From Copromyces sp. CBS 386.78 (lineage: Eukaryota > Ascomycota > Sordariomycetes > Sordariales > Sordariaceae), in the NCBI GenBank assembly GCA_030685235.1, contig MU839188.1, forward strand, positions 62,001 to 126,000: a stretch of 64,000 bases of DNA, in the 5' to 3' direction. The notes beneath the pieces were generated by a model that was not told the origin of the DNA, ran no database searches, and saw only the letters and a program-made list of their open reading frames with translations. Below, piece by piece: positions 1 through 10,313 of this stretch. Position 1 is the stretch's first letter, and every line of letters starts with the position of its first letter. The position numbers and the translations under genes are program-made.

Positions 1-464
1 ACGCCATCTCTGACGGAGAGGACGCCCTGGACAGTTTCGATCTGGTCGCGGAAGACGATGAAGGCGAGCTTGGAGCTCATTGCGCGAACGTGGTGGACGC
101 GGGCTCGGAAGCTGACGGCCTTGCCGATATTCTGGTAGTCGTTGACGAGGGCTTGAAGGGACTTGGCGGGGGCGAGGGCTTCCTCTTCTTGTGTTCCGTA
201 TCGCCGAGCGATCTCGGGGCCGTCGGCTTCGTGCCACTTCTTCTCTTCATCGCTGCGTCTTTGTACCGACAACTTCTTCTCCTCCTCTAGTTGGTATTCC
301 TTTGCGCGCTTCTCCTGGACCTTCTTGATGTTCTTCTTTGCGCGTTCGTCGTCGAGCTGGTCGATATCGCCGATCTTGGGTTTGCTCATGTGGTTCTTGG
401 CCGACGAGTGGCCAATGATGCGGTTGAGCGCCAGCAATTGCTTCTTGAGCTTGCCTGGCGACAT
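1..464 (-). CDS. Cytosolic aspartyl-tRNA synthetase, N-terminal part (runs off the window start)
   Basis: This would charge tRNA-Asp with aspartate in the cytosol. The minus-strand frame opens at an ATG at 464 (MSPGKLKKQLLALN) and stays open to base 1, giving about 154 residues. First comes a lysine/glutamate-rich helical extension of roughly 110 residues (KKNIKKVQEKRAKEYQLEEEKK), as in eukaryotic AspRS. The start of an OB-fold anticodon-binding domain follows (VSFRARVHHVRAMSSKLAFI, then VFRDQIETVQGVL). That strand pattern is typical of class IIb synthetases. Lysyl- or asparaginyl-tRNA synthetase are the alternatives, but the spacing and the SSKLAFIVFRDQ-type strand fit fungal AspRS best. The catalytic domain lies outside the window. 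The frame remains open upstream of the chosen ATG through a short tandem repeat, which I take as 5' UTR. Confidence 0.75.
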   Translation of the reverse strand, partial: MSPGKLKKQLLALNRIIGHSSAKNHMSKPKIGDIDQLDDERAKKNIKKVQEKRAKEYQLEEEKKLSVQRRSDEEKKWHEADGPEIARRYGTQEEEALAPAKSLQALVNDYQNIGKAVSFRARVHHVRAMSSKLAFIVFRDQIETVQGVLSVRDG

Positions 465-2103
465 GATGGCTGTTGATTTGGGGTATCTGGGGTATCTGAT
501 GGGGTATCTGACGGGGTATCTGTTGTTGTTGTTTACTTGGTGATGTTCAGCTGGTGGTTGCGTGGGACAACGACTGGTGTAGCAGCCCCAAGACAAAATG
601 GTGGAGTAAATCAGGCCTTGTGCAAAGCTGACAGCCTGCAATGCAATTGGAGATGGTGATGGAGACGGAAAAGAAAAGTAAAAGCAGGGGAAATAGACTT
701 GGCAGCAAAGAACATTTATTAGGAAAAAGAGGTCAACAAAAAAAAAGAAAAAGCGATGACGAAGGTTCGGGAATTTGCTGGGGAACCTTGATTGCACCCC
801 GGTCACTTGCCGGTGCTTGGTCCGAGGGGCAATTACAGCTTGTGATTCAGGGCAACAGCCACTAAGAACCGCCAGACTTCAGATGTCCGCGGAATGGGAC
901 GAAGTGCCCCTGGTCCATGCTTTTTGTTGTGCCTGGAAAATCCAACAGGTCTGATACTACTTAGAATTAATTACGGTATGACTGTAATGTTCGCTTTTTT
1001 TTCCGAGTATCCGAAAAGGTATCATCAAGGGCATCAGGTGGCTATCAAAGCCATCATCCGCTCCTCCCTCCCCTTCTGCCGTACGCAGGAACATGTGAAT
1101 GGCACTCTGCTGAGACAAAGACACCCTCAAGAAGTGCATGTATCGCCATCATCCACTGCGCTGATCCAGTACAGCAGGGCAATCATTGTCAGTGCAATAT
1201 AACGGAGTTTCTTCTCCGGTACTGTCATTCCCGTGTCATATTCAACCGTGGTTTGTTACAGAAAAGGTGCCCTTGACTAGAATGCGCTTGCCTTGTCAAT
1301 GTCAGCTTGTCGTTCCATGTGACTGCCCTCTGTCAGAGATGAAACCGAAGGCCAGCCACCAAGCGCGGAAAGAGCAAACGACGTCATGGTCATATGACGT
1401 CACCGTTTATGCAGTGCCAAGGTCTGGACAGCGGCCAATGCCGGCAGAAAGAGGGCATCAATGTCCACATGAAACAAGTTAAAACATTACACGATTCATA
1501 CCTAGCAGATTAACAAAAACTGGGCGGTAACGTATTATTATTTGACGCTGGTGTTCTTTTTCACCATGTTGTTCGCTCTTTCCAATTCGTTGCCGGCCAT
1601 CGTCGATCTTCTGTGGAGTTCTTTTTTTCTTATCGTGTCCGTTGCGGCAGGCAAAGTCTTATCGCATGGCCAAGAAGTGGACCAATCAGTCCACCCAACT
1701 CGTCGCCGATGACATCAACTCTCTTCCTCTCCTTGTCCCCTTTTTCCATCCCATCCCATCCCATCCCAGCCACTCACTGATAGGTCACAATTGCGCACAG
1801 CCTTGTTTTGTTGTCCAAGTCCTGTTCAACAATCAACAATGACGGACTGTTGTTGTTGTGGTACTCATGGAGGTAATGCGACAAACCGAGAATAGTCGAC
1901 CACCATTAAATCGCCGAATTATTATTTTGTCCAAATCCCACCTTTGGTGTTTGTTACTGTTCCACACTTTCCATTGACATACACACGACATTCCCTAACA
2001 GCTTGACCATCATCTATCATTGTAACTGTTTGCTGACTCTTTGTCGCAATATCTTTGTTTACTCCGTCTAGTCTGCAATCTAATAGGTCAGATTGTCAAC
2101 ACC
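465..2103. other. Divergent intergenic region
   Basis: This 1.6-kb spacer lies between the synthetase (minus) and the alpha/beta hydrolase (plus). It should hold both promoters. It contains poly-A and poly-T tracts and an (ATCCC)n microsatellite near 1748–1770. I see no convincing gene; short open frames here lack codon bias and motifs. Confidence 0.6.
480..522. repeat. Short tandem repeat GGGGTATCTG(AY) in the synthetase 5' leader
   Basis: Four near-identical copies of a GGGGTATCT core, 9 to 12 nt apart, lie just upstream of the minus-strand start at 464. They would be transcribed as GATACCCC repeats in the 5' UTR of the synthetase gene. Confidence 0.7.
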
Positions 2104-3234
2104 ATGCCAGACCACAGGCTAGTTCCCAACATTCCCACTGTCGAGGGTATTCCCATCCCGCCGACAACCTCCAAGGATGAAGGCAGCTGGGTGAGACCAG
2201 AGACCGCCGACCATGTCAACAACCCAGCCTCTTCGCGATGGTATCTCAAGGCCCAGGCCTCTGCTCTGCGATCCGGCCAATACATCGGCATGACCCTCCA
2301 CTACCTCGCCAGTCCTCGACCACCAAACCCAAGCTTTGCCCTCACGATTCCTTCGCTTCTATCCAAATACAAGGGCACTTTTGCCCTGCAGTTCTACACA
2401 CCAAAGGGCTACGAAGATGCCGCCAAACATGGCAAGCGATACCCCGCAGTCGTCAACTTCCACGGCGGTGGATTCACCATCGGCAACGGCACCGACGATG
2501 CCCGATTTGCTCGCTACGTCCTCGACACCTGCGACGCCGTCTTTGTCTCGGTCGATTACCGTCTTGCGCCCGAGTACCCCTTCCCGACCGCCGTCGACGA
2601 CGCCGCCGATGCGCTATTCTATATCATCCGCCAATCGGCCGACCTTCACATCGATCCCATGAAGCTCGCGACATGCGGTTTCTCAGCCGGCGGCAACATC
2701 GCCATTACCGCTACCCTTCGCTTCAACGAGCACTTGAAGGAATTGGCCGATCCCGAAAACAAGGCGCCCCCAGTGCCCGAGCACAAGATCCGCGCCATCG
2801 CGACTTGGTACCCCGTTACCGACTACAGTGTCTCGCGCGCTGAGAAGCGATCCACATGCGTCAAGCCCGAACAGACGTTGCCTCCTACCATGACGAGCCT
2901 GTTCGACGGCTCTTACCTCTACCCCGGCGATCTCAAGATGGACCACCCATGGCTTTCCCCGTCTAGAGCCAGCGACGAGGAACTGAAGGATGCGATTCCG
3001 GAGAATGTGCTCGTGTACACGTGCGAGTGGGACATGCTACAGAAGGAGGGAGAGGCGTTCGCCAAGCGACTGGCAGCAGAGCCCCTGAACAAGACGGTCC
3101 ATCACAGGATGATTCCTGGGGTGCCGCATGGTTGGGACAAGAGTCCTGATCCTATGAAGCCGGCGATCCACACCCAGGAGGTGTACACCGACTGTTGCAG
3201 GAAGTTGTTGTCGATTTTTAATGCGGTTGACTGA
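2104..3234 (+). CDS. Alpha/beta hydrolase, hormone-sensitive-lipase type
   Basis: A single-exon gene of 376 residues starting at MPDHRLVPN; the ATG is preceded by CAACACC, a good fungal start context. It belongs to the alpha/beta-hydrolase fold-3 (HSL/arylacetamide deacetylase-like) esterases. Visible hallmarks are the oxyanion-hole HGGG (residues 120–123), the VDYRLAPEYPFP segment, and the nucleophile elbow GFSAGG with Ser194. The acid is probably Asp310 (CEWDM) and the base His342 (GVPHGW). There is no clear signal peptide, so a cytosolic esterase is likely. The natural substrate cannot be read from sequence. The reading frame extends upstream of the chosen ATG without another ATG. Confidence 0.9.
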   Translation: MPDHRLVPNIPTVEGIPIPPTTSKDEGSWVRPETADHVNNPASSRWYLKAQASALRSGQYIGMTLHYLASPRPPNPSFALTIPSLLSKYKGTFALQFYTPKGYEDAAKHGKRYPAVVNFHGGGFTIGNGTDDARFARYVLDTCDAVFVSVDYRLAPEYPFPTAVDDAADALFYIIRQSADLHIDPMKLATCGFSAGGNIAITATLRFNEHLKELADPENKAPPVPEHKIRAIATWYPVTDYSVSRAEKRSTCVKPEQTLPPTMTSLFDGSYLYPGDLKMDHPWLSPSRASDEELKDAIPENVLVYTCEWDMLQKEGEAFAKRLAAEPLNKTVHHRMIPGVPHGWDKSPDPMKPAIHTQEVYTDCCRKLLSIFNAVD

Positions 3235-4464
3235 CTGATACCCGGGAGGAGTTACTGGCAGGCTTGTTTGGAAAAGGAGAAGCTGGTTGTTGGAGAGGAG
3301 GAACGTACAACTGAAGAAACAGGTAATCCCTAATGCTAGTAACTTTGAATTCTACATAATTCTCATCGCTTCCTTCCCATTAGGGGTCAGGTTTCAAGCC
3401 ATTTTCGCCCAACAACCTCTCATCAAGCTCATGTCTCCGTCCGGCAACCTCCCAATCATTATAATTCTTCTTTCCTCCCTTCTCTTTCCCAACCCAAGCA
3501 TCATAAACCCCCTCATAAACACCCCCCACATTCCTCGCCGGCGATGACAACAGCAGAGTTTCTCAGGAAAGGAAACTCCCCCGAAATAAATGTGTTTTTG
3601 TTCCATTGACTTTCAGGACCTTGACTTCAACCATCTGTTCCCCAGACTTTAACCGGAGAAGTTGTCAATCTCGGAGCTGCTGCGGGTAGATGTCCGAACC
3701 ACTGTCGTCACCCGGAGGATTGAAAAAGGACACTGTTTGTTTTGTCCACAAAGGGGGGTAACATCCTGGGTCTTGGTAAGCGGGGGACACGACGCCGTTA
3801 AGGACTTAAGGGTGCTATCGCCGGTTACCGAAGCCACTGGAACGGGAACCAATGGTGTTGATTGGACAACGGGTGCGGATTATGGCAGCAATGGCGATGT
3901 TGGCATGGTGCTTACTGTGTCGAAAAACCAAAAACATCACCACACAAGCTGACGGTAGTGACAGTGAACACACCCGGTGATACTCGGTATGACACACACC
4001 ACCGCTTTGGTAGGATAACAGAAAGGCCCGACTGGACGAGTTGACTTCGGTGGTCGATGCGGCCGCTGACGGATGAACTTCAGGTTTGCCAATTAGACCC
4101 TGCAAAAGCCGTAAAATCCGAACTGTGTGTTGCAACCGCCAAGGAGTATCAGTCCGAGGGGAAGGATGAGGAAGCGGAGATGGATGAGTTTCATTGACAG
4201 CAACGTCGGACGGGTGTAACCGTTGTCTTCCCCTCCTCTTGTGTGCTTTCCCCGGCCTTCGTTATCCCCGCTTGTTGTCGTTGTTGTTGTTGTTGTTGTT
4301 GTCGTTGTCCTTTAAAATGCTTGAGACCCCCCTCCTCGGCAGTTCCAAACTCTGGACATCAACCGGCAGGACCATCTCGACATTGCAGAAACCCCAATAT
4401 CGAGCCGTCTCCCATCTATCCAGTCCACATCGTGTTACTATCGGTACTCATATACACCATCAAG
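3235..4464. other. Intergenic region upstream of the aldehyde dehydrogenase
   Basis: This 1.2-kb spacer joins the 3' end of the hydrolase gene to the aldehyde dehydrogenase start. A (GTT)n run occurs near 4271–4308, followed by a CT-rich leader. I see no gene. Confidence 0.6.
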
Positions 4465-5999
4465 ATGGCCACTTCAGTCAAGGTTAACGGCATTGAGTTC
4501 CAGCCGAGGCTGCTCATCAACGGCGAGGTAGGTTACTCTCGCCACACCCCGATGACCGAGAGAAGCTAACAAGATCCAACTGCCAGTTCGTTGAGGCTTC
4601 TGACAAGGGCACCTTCAACGTCATCAACCCGGCCACCGGCGAGATCTCATGCAAGGTCCCCGAGGCCACCGAAGACGATACCAACCTCGCCGTCTCGGCT
4701 GCCAAGGCCGCTCAGCCATCATGGGCCGCCCTCGACCCTACCAAGCGCGGCGCCTACCTCAAGAAGCTCGCCGCCTTGATTCGTGAGCACAAGTCGACCC
4801 TCGCCCACCTCGAGGCCATTTCCATGGGCGTGCCGCTAAGCCACTACTTCCACGCCGACGCGGGCGCCGACGAGCTTGACTACTTCTCCGAAGCATGGCC
4901 GCACATCCAGGGCCAATCCAGCGTCAACACGCCCGGCTTCGTGACCATGACGTTCCGCCAGCCCTTTGGTGTCGTAGCCTGCATCATCCCGTGGAACGCG
5001 CCCGTCTACTTCTTCGCCGCCAAGGCTGCCGCCGCTTTGATCACCGGTAACACGGTAGTCCTCAAGTCCTCCGAGAAGGCCCCGCTCGCCGTCGCCTACG
5101 CCGCCGAGCTCATCGCCAAAGCCGGCTTCCCCCCAGGCGTCTTCAACGTCCTCTCCGGCCACGGCGTTCCCTCCGGCCGCTGCCTGGCCCGCCACATGGA
5201 TGTGCGCGCCCTCTCCTTCACCGGCTCCAGCCGCACGGGGAAGCTGATCCAAGAAGAAGCGGCCAAGACGAACCTCAAGAGCGTCACGCTCGAACTAGGC
5301 GGTAAATCCCCCGCCATCATCTTCGACGACGCCAACATCGAGCAGGCGCTCTCAGCAACCATGACGTCCATCCTCCTCAACTCGGGGCAAGTCTGCATAG
5401 CCAACTCGCGGCTGTACGTGCAGAAGAGCGTAGCTCCCCAGTTCATCGAGGCCTTCACGCAGCGCATGGCGGCCGTGCAGGGCGGTAACCCCCTTGACGC
5501 TCAAACGCAAATGGGTCCCCAAGCGGACGAGGTGCAGTACAACAAGATCATGTCGTACATCGAAGAAGGCAAGAAGAGCGGCACGCTGGCCGTGGGCGGC
5601 AACGGCAAGCTGGACTCAACAAAGGGGTATTTCGTCGAGCCGACCGTGTTTTTGGATACCCCCGAGGACGCCACGATCATGAAGGAGGAGGTGTTTGGTC
5701 CTGTGCTGAATATTAATACTTTCGAGACCGAGGAGGAGGTGATTGCCAAGGCGAACGATACCGAGTTTGGGCTGTATGCGGCCGTGTTTACCAAGGATAT
5801 TAGCAGGGCGATGAGGATGGCCAAGGCGCTGGAGAGCGGGTATGTTGCGATTAATTGCTCGAGTCCTACAATGGGGAAGGATTTGCCGTTTGGGGGGTAT
5901 AAGGGCAGTGGACAGGGGCGCGAGGGGAGATTGTATAGTATGGATCACTTTTTGGAGGTCAAGAGTGTGATTATCAAGTTGGATGAGGCGAAGTTGTAG
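4465..5999 (+). CDS. Aldehyde dehydrogenase (NAD(P)+-dependent, ALDH superfamily)
   Basis: It oxidises an aldehyde to the carboxylic acid. There are two exons: 4465–4527 (21 codons, MATSVKVNGIEFQ) and 4587–5999. The 59-nt intron 4528–4586 has GTAGGT, a GCTAAC branch site and CAG. The protein is 491 residues, the usual ALDH length. Key motifs are present in order: IPWNAPV (Asn158), the cofactor segment FTGSSRTG, the general base in VTLELGGK (Glu257), the catalytic cysteine in NSGQVCIAN (Cys291), and EEVFGPVL near the C-terminus. There is no obvious mitochondrial presequence, so a cytosolic enzyme is likely. Substrate subclass (acetaldehyde, betaine aldehyde, aromatic) cannot be fixed. Both neighbours lie across ordinary intergenic DNA, so there is no cluster signal. 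Confidence 0.93.
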
Positions 6000-6585
6000 A
6001 TGGAAGAGATAGGGGGTGGGAGGGAATGTCGATACCAAGAAGAAGGAAAAGGAGGAAAAGGAGAGGTTTTTGATGCACGGCTGTCTGTCTCTTTTGGATG
6101 CAGTTGTTAGTGGGATGAGCTTGGACCAGGCAGTTAGTTCAATAAGTGTTCTCGTGCTATCAGATGGTTTCCAAATTTCCGCAATTTCAGCACATCTTCT
6201 GTTAAGCAACTAACTGAACCCCTGCCCTAACATTCCGTCTTCAGCATTCATACCTTACCTACTCCCCAACTCTTCCCAAAACACCGTCTTTCCTTGACAA
6301 CCAATGTTGATACAATGCTTGATATATTAGGAACGACCTCTCTCATAGCAAATGCACATGCCTTTTCTGGCCGCAATTTGAACATCCTCAATACATGCCC
6401 GATCAAGTCTACAATCTAATTCCCTTTTCCGACTTCTACAAGATGATTCTCCCTTGTCGGAACGAATAGGCTGTAACCTGTCAAGAGAGGATGAAGTGTC
6501 ATACTTTAAGGAGAGTGTTTCTAGTTCGTAGCGGTAAGGTATGTTTGGTTGCCTTTGCTGCCTGCCCTTCCTATTCTATTTAGAA
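6000..6585. other. 3' region of the aldehyde dehydrogenase gene
   Basis: Presumed 3' UTR and terminator region, with AT-rich stretches. I see no gene. Confidence 0.5.
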
Positions 6586-7011
6586 TCATGCAACTGCCAC
6601 CGGCTCCTCTTTGGGAAGCAATGGACCCCCCTGGGTCTTCTCCGGGGGGGCAGTGAGCCGCTTGAAGATCTCATCAAACATCTCTTCAGCATGCTTCTCG
6701 GGATCATGCTAATGAATCCAGTCCTCGCGAGGAAAGGCAATCCACTTCTGCCGTGGTTTGTCGTGCCTTCCCCTCACCATAACCGTGTTCCGGATATCAT
6801 CATTATGGTTTGGAGGAAATACTCTGTGACGGGAGGGGGCAACAATACCTAGGGCGTAGCGGTAGAAGCTGATATAGCCAATCCTTCCCCGCACATTGCA
6901 GTTCCCTTCCTTTTTTACCTTACACATCCCGCGTTTGCGGAAGTCATCTATCTGCCTTTGCGATGCAACGGCACCAGTCAGGGAGAGGTCCAAATTCCGT
7001 GTTGCGAACAA
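6586..7011 (-). pseudogene. Possible broken ORF with one in-frame TAG
   Basis: On the minus strand a frame runs from about 7011 to a TGA at 6586. It is interrupted only once, by TAG at 6709–6711. On both sides the composition looks protein-like: ...KWIAFPREDWIH, stop, then HDPEKHAEEMFDEIFKRL. One C-to-T change in a CAG codon would create this stop. The frame has no ATG at its upstream end; the first internal Met is in RGMCKVKKEGN. I do not recognise the product. It may be a decayed gene, part of a spliced gene I cannot resolve, or chance. Confidence 0.25.
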
Positions 7012-7248
7012 TTATGTGCAATCGCGATTCGGTTTGAAGTTGAGCTCTGTGATCTCTCAACTTCTTCAGAGAAGTTCACAAAGTGCAAATGCATTGTTGT
7101 TGCAGAATTGCAGAGTGTCCGCCCCGAACGAGTTTTTGCTCTCAGGAAATGGCGGTGCAAAACACCAAACTCATGACCTAATTTATAAGCACTAGTTCCA
7201 AAGTCTGCTTCCAACAATCAGCTACGACAGTTGCTCAACAACTGTGAA

Positions 7249-7345
7249 TCTTCCGTAGTATAGTGGTCAGTATGTGAGCTTGTCAAGCTTGAACATCAAT
7301 CGGTTCGATTCGCTCGAGACCCGGGTTCAATTCCCGGCGGGAGAG
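7249..7345 (+). tRNA. tRNA-Asp (anticodon GTC) with a 25-nt intron
   Basis: The acceptor stem pairs 7249–7255 (TCTTCCG) with 7338–7344 (CGGGAGA), with discriminator G at 7345. The D-arm resembles eukaryotic tRNA-Asp (TAGTATAGTGGTCAGTAT). The anticodon GTC is at 7282–7284. The T-arm is CCGGG-TTCAATT-CCCGG. The anticodon stem (TGAGC/GCTCG) forms only if 7286–7310 is removed. That is a canonical intron position, one base 3' of the anticodon, leaving a 72-nt mature tRNA. Confidence 0.92.
7286..7310 (+). other. tRNA-Asp intron
   Basis: A 25-nt insertion between positions 37 and 38 of the tRNA. Removing it restores the five-base anticodon stem. It would be excised by tRNA splicing endonuclease and ligase, not the spliceosome. 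Confidence 0.85.
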
Positions 7346-7352
7346 ACCAATG

Positions 7353-7370
7353 TTTTGTCCTCTTTTTTTT
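7353..7370 (+). terminator. RNA polymerase III T-run terminators
   Basis: A TTTT begins 8 nt after the discriminator base of the tRNA, and a stronger run of eight T follows at 7363–7370. Confidence 0.75.
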
Positions 7371-8483
7371 CGTTATTTTTTTGTTCCAATGTGGAACCCG
7401 GTGGGACTTGGGGGGCCCCCCCCTCCAAGGTAGTCGCCCTCCATTCCATCCGCCTGCCGCGACCAACTGGAATACGCTTCGGAGACGCCATGCATGAGAA
7501 CCCGGCTCGTGTATCCGACTTGGAATGATGGCTGGGGGTGAAGCTCAAGGCAGGCTGTCGGTGATTCTTACACCTATTATCTTTTCAGCGGCATATGGAA
7601 GAAAATGCCTAAATCGAAGCAGACTTCACCGCCATCAAGCTCTCAGCTGTATGCTGTCACTCCAGCGTTCCCCAAGCTTGCACATGCGGATGTGTAGATG
7701 ATCCCATAAGGGTGAAGATATGGAGGCCGAGAACACGTACGCTGCTTCTTCTTCTCCAACCTCAAGTAAATATAGAGCGCGAGCCCGATATGTCACCCAA
7801 CCATCCACCCGCAAGAGATTTATCCATCAAATGCGCCCAAGAGGCATCCTTCCCACAGCCTGGTCCAGAACCAAAAAAAGTGGCTTCAAGCCACTGCTTC
7901 GGTACTTCCGCAAGGAAACATTCCCATCCTCCTATTGGCAGACCAAACCACCTTCAATCTCATGTCAATCCCACCTGGTGAACAAAATTATGCAGCTCGC
8001 AGCCTTATGGGGCCATCAGGCTGCGTGGTCTACTTAGAGGTTGGGTTGGTGAGCGGAGCTTCTTGTCCGGTTCCAGACCAAACGAGGAGTTGTTCGAAGA
8101 AGAGGAAGGCCGAGGGCTGGGAGGGTCAGGAGAATCGTTTCAATCTTGCTGCAATATTCAAATGGGGAATTAAAGGCATCACAAACCACGTCCTCGAGAG
8201 GATTGGATGGGGCAACGACTCCGGCGAGAGCTTCGGGATACCAGACGAAGATATTTCCCATCAATATCCCCCTACTTCCAGCTGATTGGATGTCTTTTCA
8301 GGACCGATATTTGGCTGTGACGCGGCTAGCTCTAATACCTAAAAATTGGAAAATCCCATCTTGTTACCGTTGAGTGATGGGTCGATCAGTCAGTCGGTCG
8401 TGACAGGCAAAAGGGAAAAAGGGCTACGAGCCAAGGGGTATGCCCGGCAGAGAATATGAGTAGTAAGCTTGAGAACAAAAAGC
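7371..8483. other. Intergenic region after the tRNA
   Basis: 1.1 kb of ordinary-composition DNA. Overlapping short ORFs occur in several frames with no recognisable motif. I see no supported feature. Confidence 0.5.
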
Positions 8484-8568
8484 ACATACGACCATACCCA
8501 CTGGAAAACTCGGGATCCCGTCCGCTCTCCCATAGATAAGCCAGTGAGGGGAAGGTTATCTATGGGAG
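8484..8568 (+). pseudogene. 5S rRNA pseudogene (5' two-thirds only)
   Basis: From ACATACGACCATA at 8484 the sequence follows the dispersed 5S rRNA of filamentous ascomycetes for about 70–80 nt. It includes ATCCCGTCCGCT and the ATAAGCC segment, then a short match at GGTTA. The expected 3' third, which pairs with the 5' end, is missing: the sequence diverges after about 8565. Helix II appears as ACTGG/CCAGT. A perfect 13-bp inverted repeat (8527–8539 and 8556–8568) replaces the normal 3' architecture. A functional 5S product is unlikely. Confidence 0.7.
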
Positions 8569-8919
8569 GAGCTTTTGACAGGGGTTTGGATGACTCAGCC
8601 AAAAACGCCGCCGCCGTTTCTGGAACCGTTTTCATTGCCTTCGCCATCGAGTGCACCGTTCAACTTACACCAAGCCCAGCTGAGTGGGCCAGGCACACAC
8701 TACACAAGGTACTTACCCCTGCCATTTACCCCTGACACCTACTCCATATACTTAGTACACCTAACTGGGAGGTGTGGTTGGCTTTTGAGAGGTGTGGTTG
8801 GCTTTGGTGAACAGTTTTCTCCGTACGTATATTCCTTCAGGCGATTCAGAAGGGCCTCAAGATATAAATTGCGTCTTTACTCTCGGATTCCCGACATTCT
8901 AATTACATTCATTGTATAT
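8569..8919. other. Intergenic stretch
   Basis: No feature recognised. A 20-nt direct repeat (GAGGTGTGGTTGGCTTT core) occurs near 8769–8806. Confidence 0.4.
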
Positions 8920-9294
8920 CAACAAGTGGACGCCCTTCCTCTGTGTGCCAAGTTAGAGGAAGAGCAAGTTAGGGAGGAAGAGGGAGGAAGGAGACAGGGG
9001 GTTGAAGGCAGGAGAAGGAAGGGTAAGGTTCGGGAGGCTTTGAGCGGACAGGTGCGGAGAGAAGTATTTCCGAACGGTGGGAGGTGGAAAAAAGAGAACG
9101 AGGGATTGTATGATCGGATGAGGCGGATTATTGGGGAAGCCCGAGAGGATCCAGAGGTTGCCGCAGATCCTAAGGATGGGGATGGATGGACAGAGCTGTA
9201 TAGGGCGGCAACGAATGGGCATGAGGCGGTTGTTAAGCTGCTTCTCGATATTTCTGTCACGGGGCTTACAGGGTTGGCAATAGTGTACCAGTAG
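8920..9294 (+). pseudogene. Ankyrin-repeat relic at the end of a basic/acidic ORF
   Basis: The plus-strand frame ends with one recognisable ankyrin repeat (DGWTELYRAATNGHEAVVKL followed by LLD) at about 9178–9246. It then runs into unrelated residues and a stop at 9294. Upstream is a charged low-complexity stretch (EEEGGRRQGVEGRRRKG). A single isolated repeat, where such proteins normally carry arrays, suggests a leftover from an ankyrin or NLR gene. A short expressed protein cannot be excluded. Confidence 0.45.
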
Positions 9295-9562
9295 CGGCCT
9301 GGTAGCTTGCACCACTTATGGGGCCGTGGCGCGGGTAGGGTTCAGCTTTTCAGCTTTTCCCAAATGTCAGGAGCGACGTGGTCACGAGAGACCAAGCTGA
9401 ACACGTTGATTCCATGTCTATAGTAGAATCACAAGATAAAGAAGAAAAGGAGGGAAACGTGCAAAGGCGCGCCTGGCGCCCAGGGTTTCAATCCAAGGCC
9501 CAAATGGCCGGCGCACGCGGCACGACATCACGTGCACGTCCTGCCGTGCCGGGACCCATCCG

Positions 9563-10003
9563 CTAGTGCCGTGACACCGAACATCGTTCGTTATGCGGCG
9601 TTATGGTTTCCAATCCTCCTCTGATCTTAACCCTCCAAGGTCCGGTCACCTTCCTCCATGTCGGAGTCAAGGTCGAGATCATCATCCTCCTCCTGTCCGT
9701 CTCGTCGTTGTCTATCTCGTCATCGCTACTGTTGGATCCCAAATCGTGCTGTACGTCGGATCTCCTCTCCTGTATTGCCCCGTCCATGTGAGGCGGCCTT
9801 AGCAATGACTCCGGAATGCCTTGTCGGTCGAAGAAGCTCATGAGTGAGAGCAGATCTGCCGCCGAAGCTGTCTTAGAGCGGGTATGTTCGAAGGATATCT
9901 GCCAGATCGCAAGGATCGCACTCGAAGCCCCTCCCTCTCGCCGAAACTCGCCCTCGTCATGACTTAGAAGCCAGGCTCTGTAGATAGGCATAGCTCCCTC
10001 CAA
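9563..10003 (-). pseudogene. NLR (NB-ARC type) fragment
   Basis: The minus-strand frame contains the conserved segment that follows the nucleotide-binding core in fungal NB-ARC/TPR NLR proteins: IWQISFEHTRSK, then SAADLLSLMSFFDRQGIPES. An acidic stretch (NSSDDEIDNDE) follows, also typical of that linker. The P-loop, Walker B and repeat sensor domains are absent on either side, so this is about 140 residues of a protein normally near 1,000. It lies in the opposite orientation to the coiled-coil piece next door. Confidence 0.6.
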
Positions 10004-10024
10004 CAGAAACGAGCAACCGAGGAG

Positions 10025-10300
10025 ATGATGACGACCATATCAAAGCAGGAAGCCGAGATTGCAGATTCCATTACAGCGACAGACAAGCAGCTGGCTGAGG
10101 TTAATACCAAGCTAGGCGCACTTTGCCTTGCGAAGCAAGAGCAGGACGAGACGGAAGACGACCGAGCTAGTGCGATCGGCCAGGTGGCAGTCGAACGGAC
10201 TGTCTTGGTTGAATCGCGCAAATTGCTCGAGCAACTGCTCTCAGGTATCCACTGTTCATATTTTGGTTTTCTTGCTCTTTTCACTACAAAGACTACATAA
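10025..10300 (+). pseudogene. Coiled-coil fragment of a fungal STAND/ankyrin protein N-terminus
   Basis: The plus frame (MMTTISKQEAEIADSITATD onward) is a continuous heptad-like helix rich in E, K, Q and L to LVESRKLLEQLL, then a non-helical tail to a stop. This resembles the helical segment that ends the N-terminal domain of many fungal ankyrin/STAND proteins. A plausible donor (CTCAG|GTATCC at about 10242) and a CAG at 10311–10313 exist. However, the next sequence is already the 3' end of a minus-strand gene, so the rest of the protein is gone. The family match is from memory of the pattern. Confidence 0.4.
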
Positions 10301-10313
10301 CTCATCTTATCTG

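Noticed and set aside
2041..2103. Upstream extension of the hydrolase ORF to 2041
   Set aside because: The frame is open, but the first codon there is TTG. The first ATG, in good context, is at 2104, and the added residues do not resemble the family.
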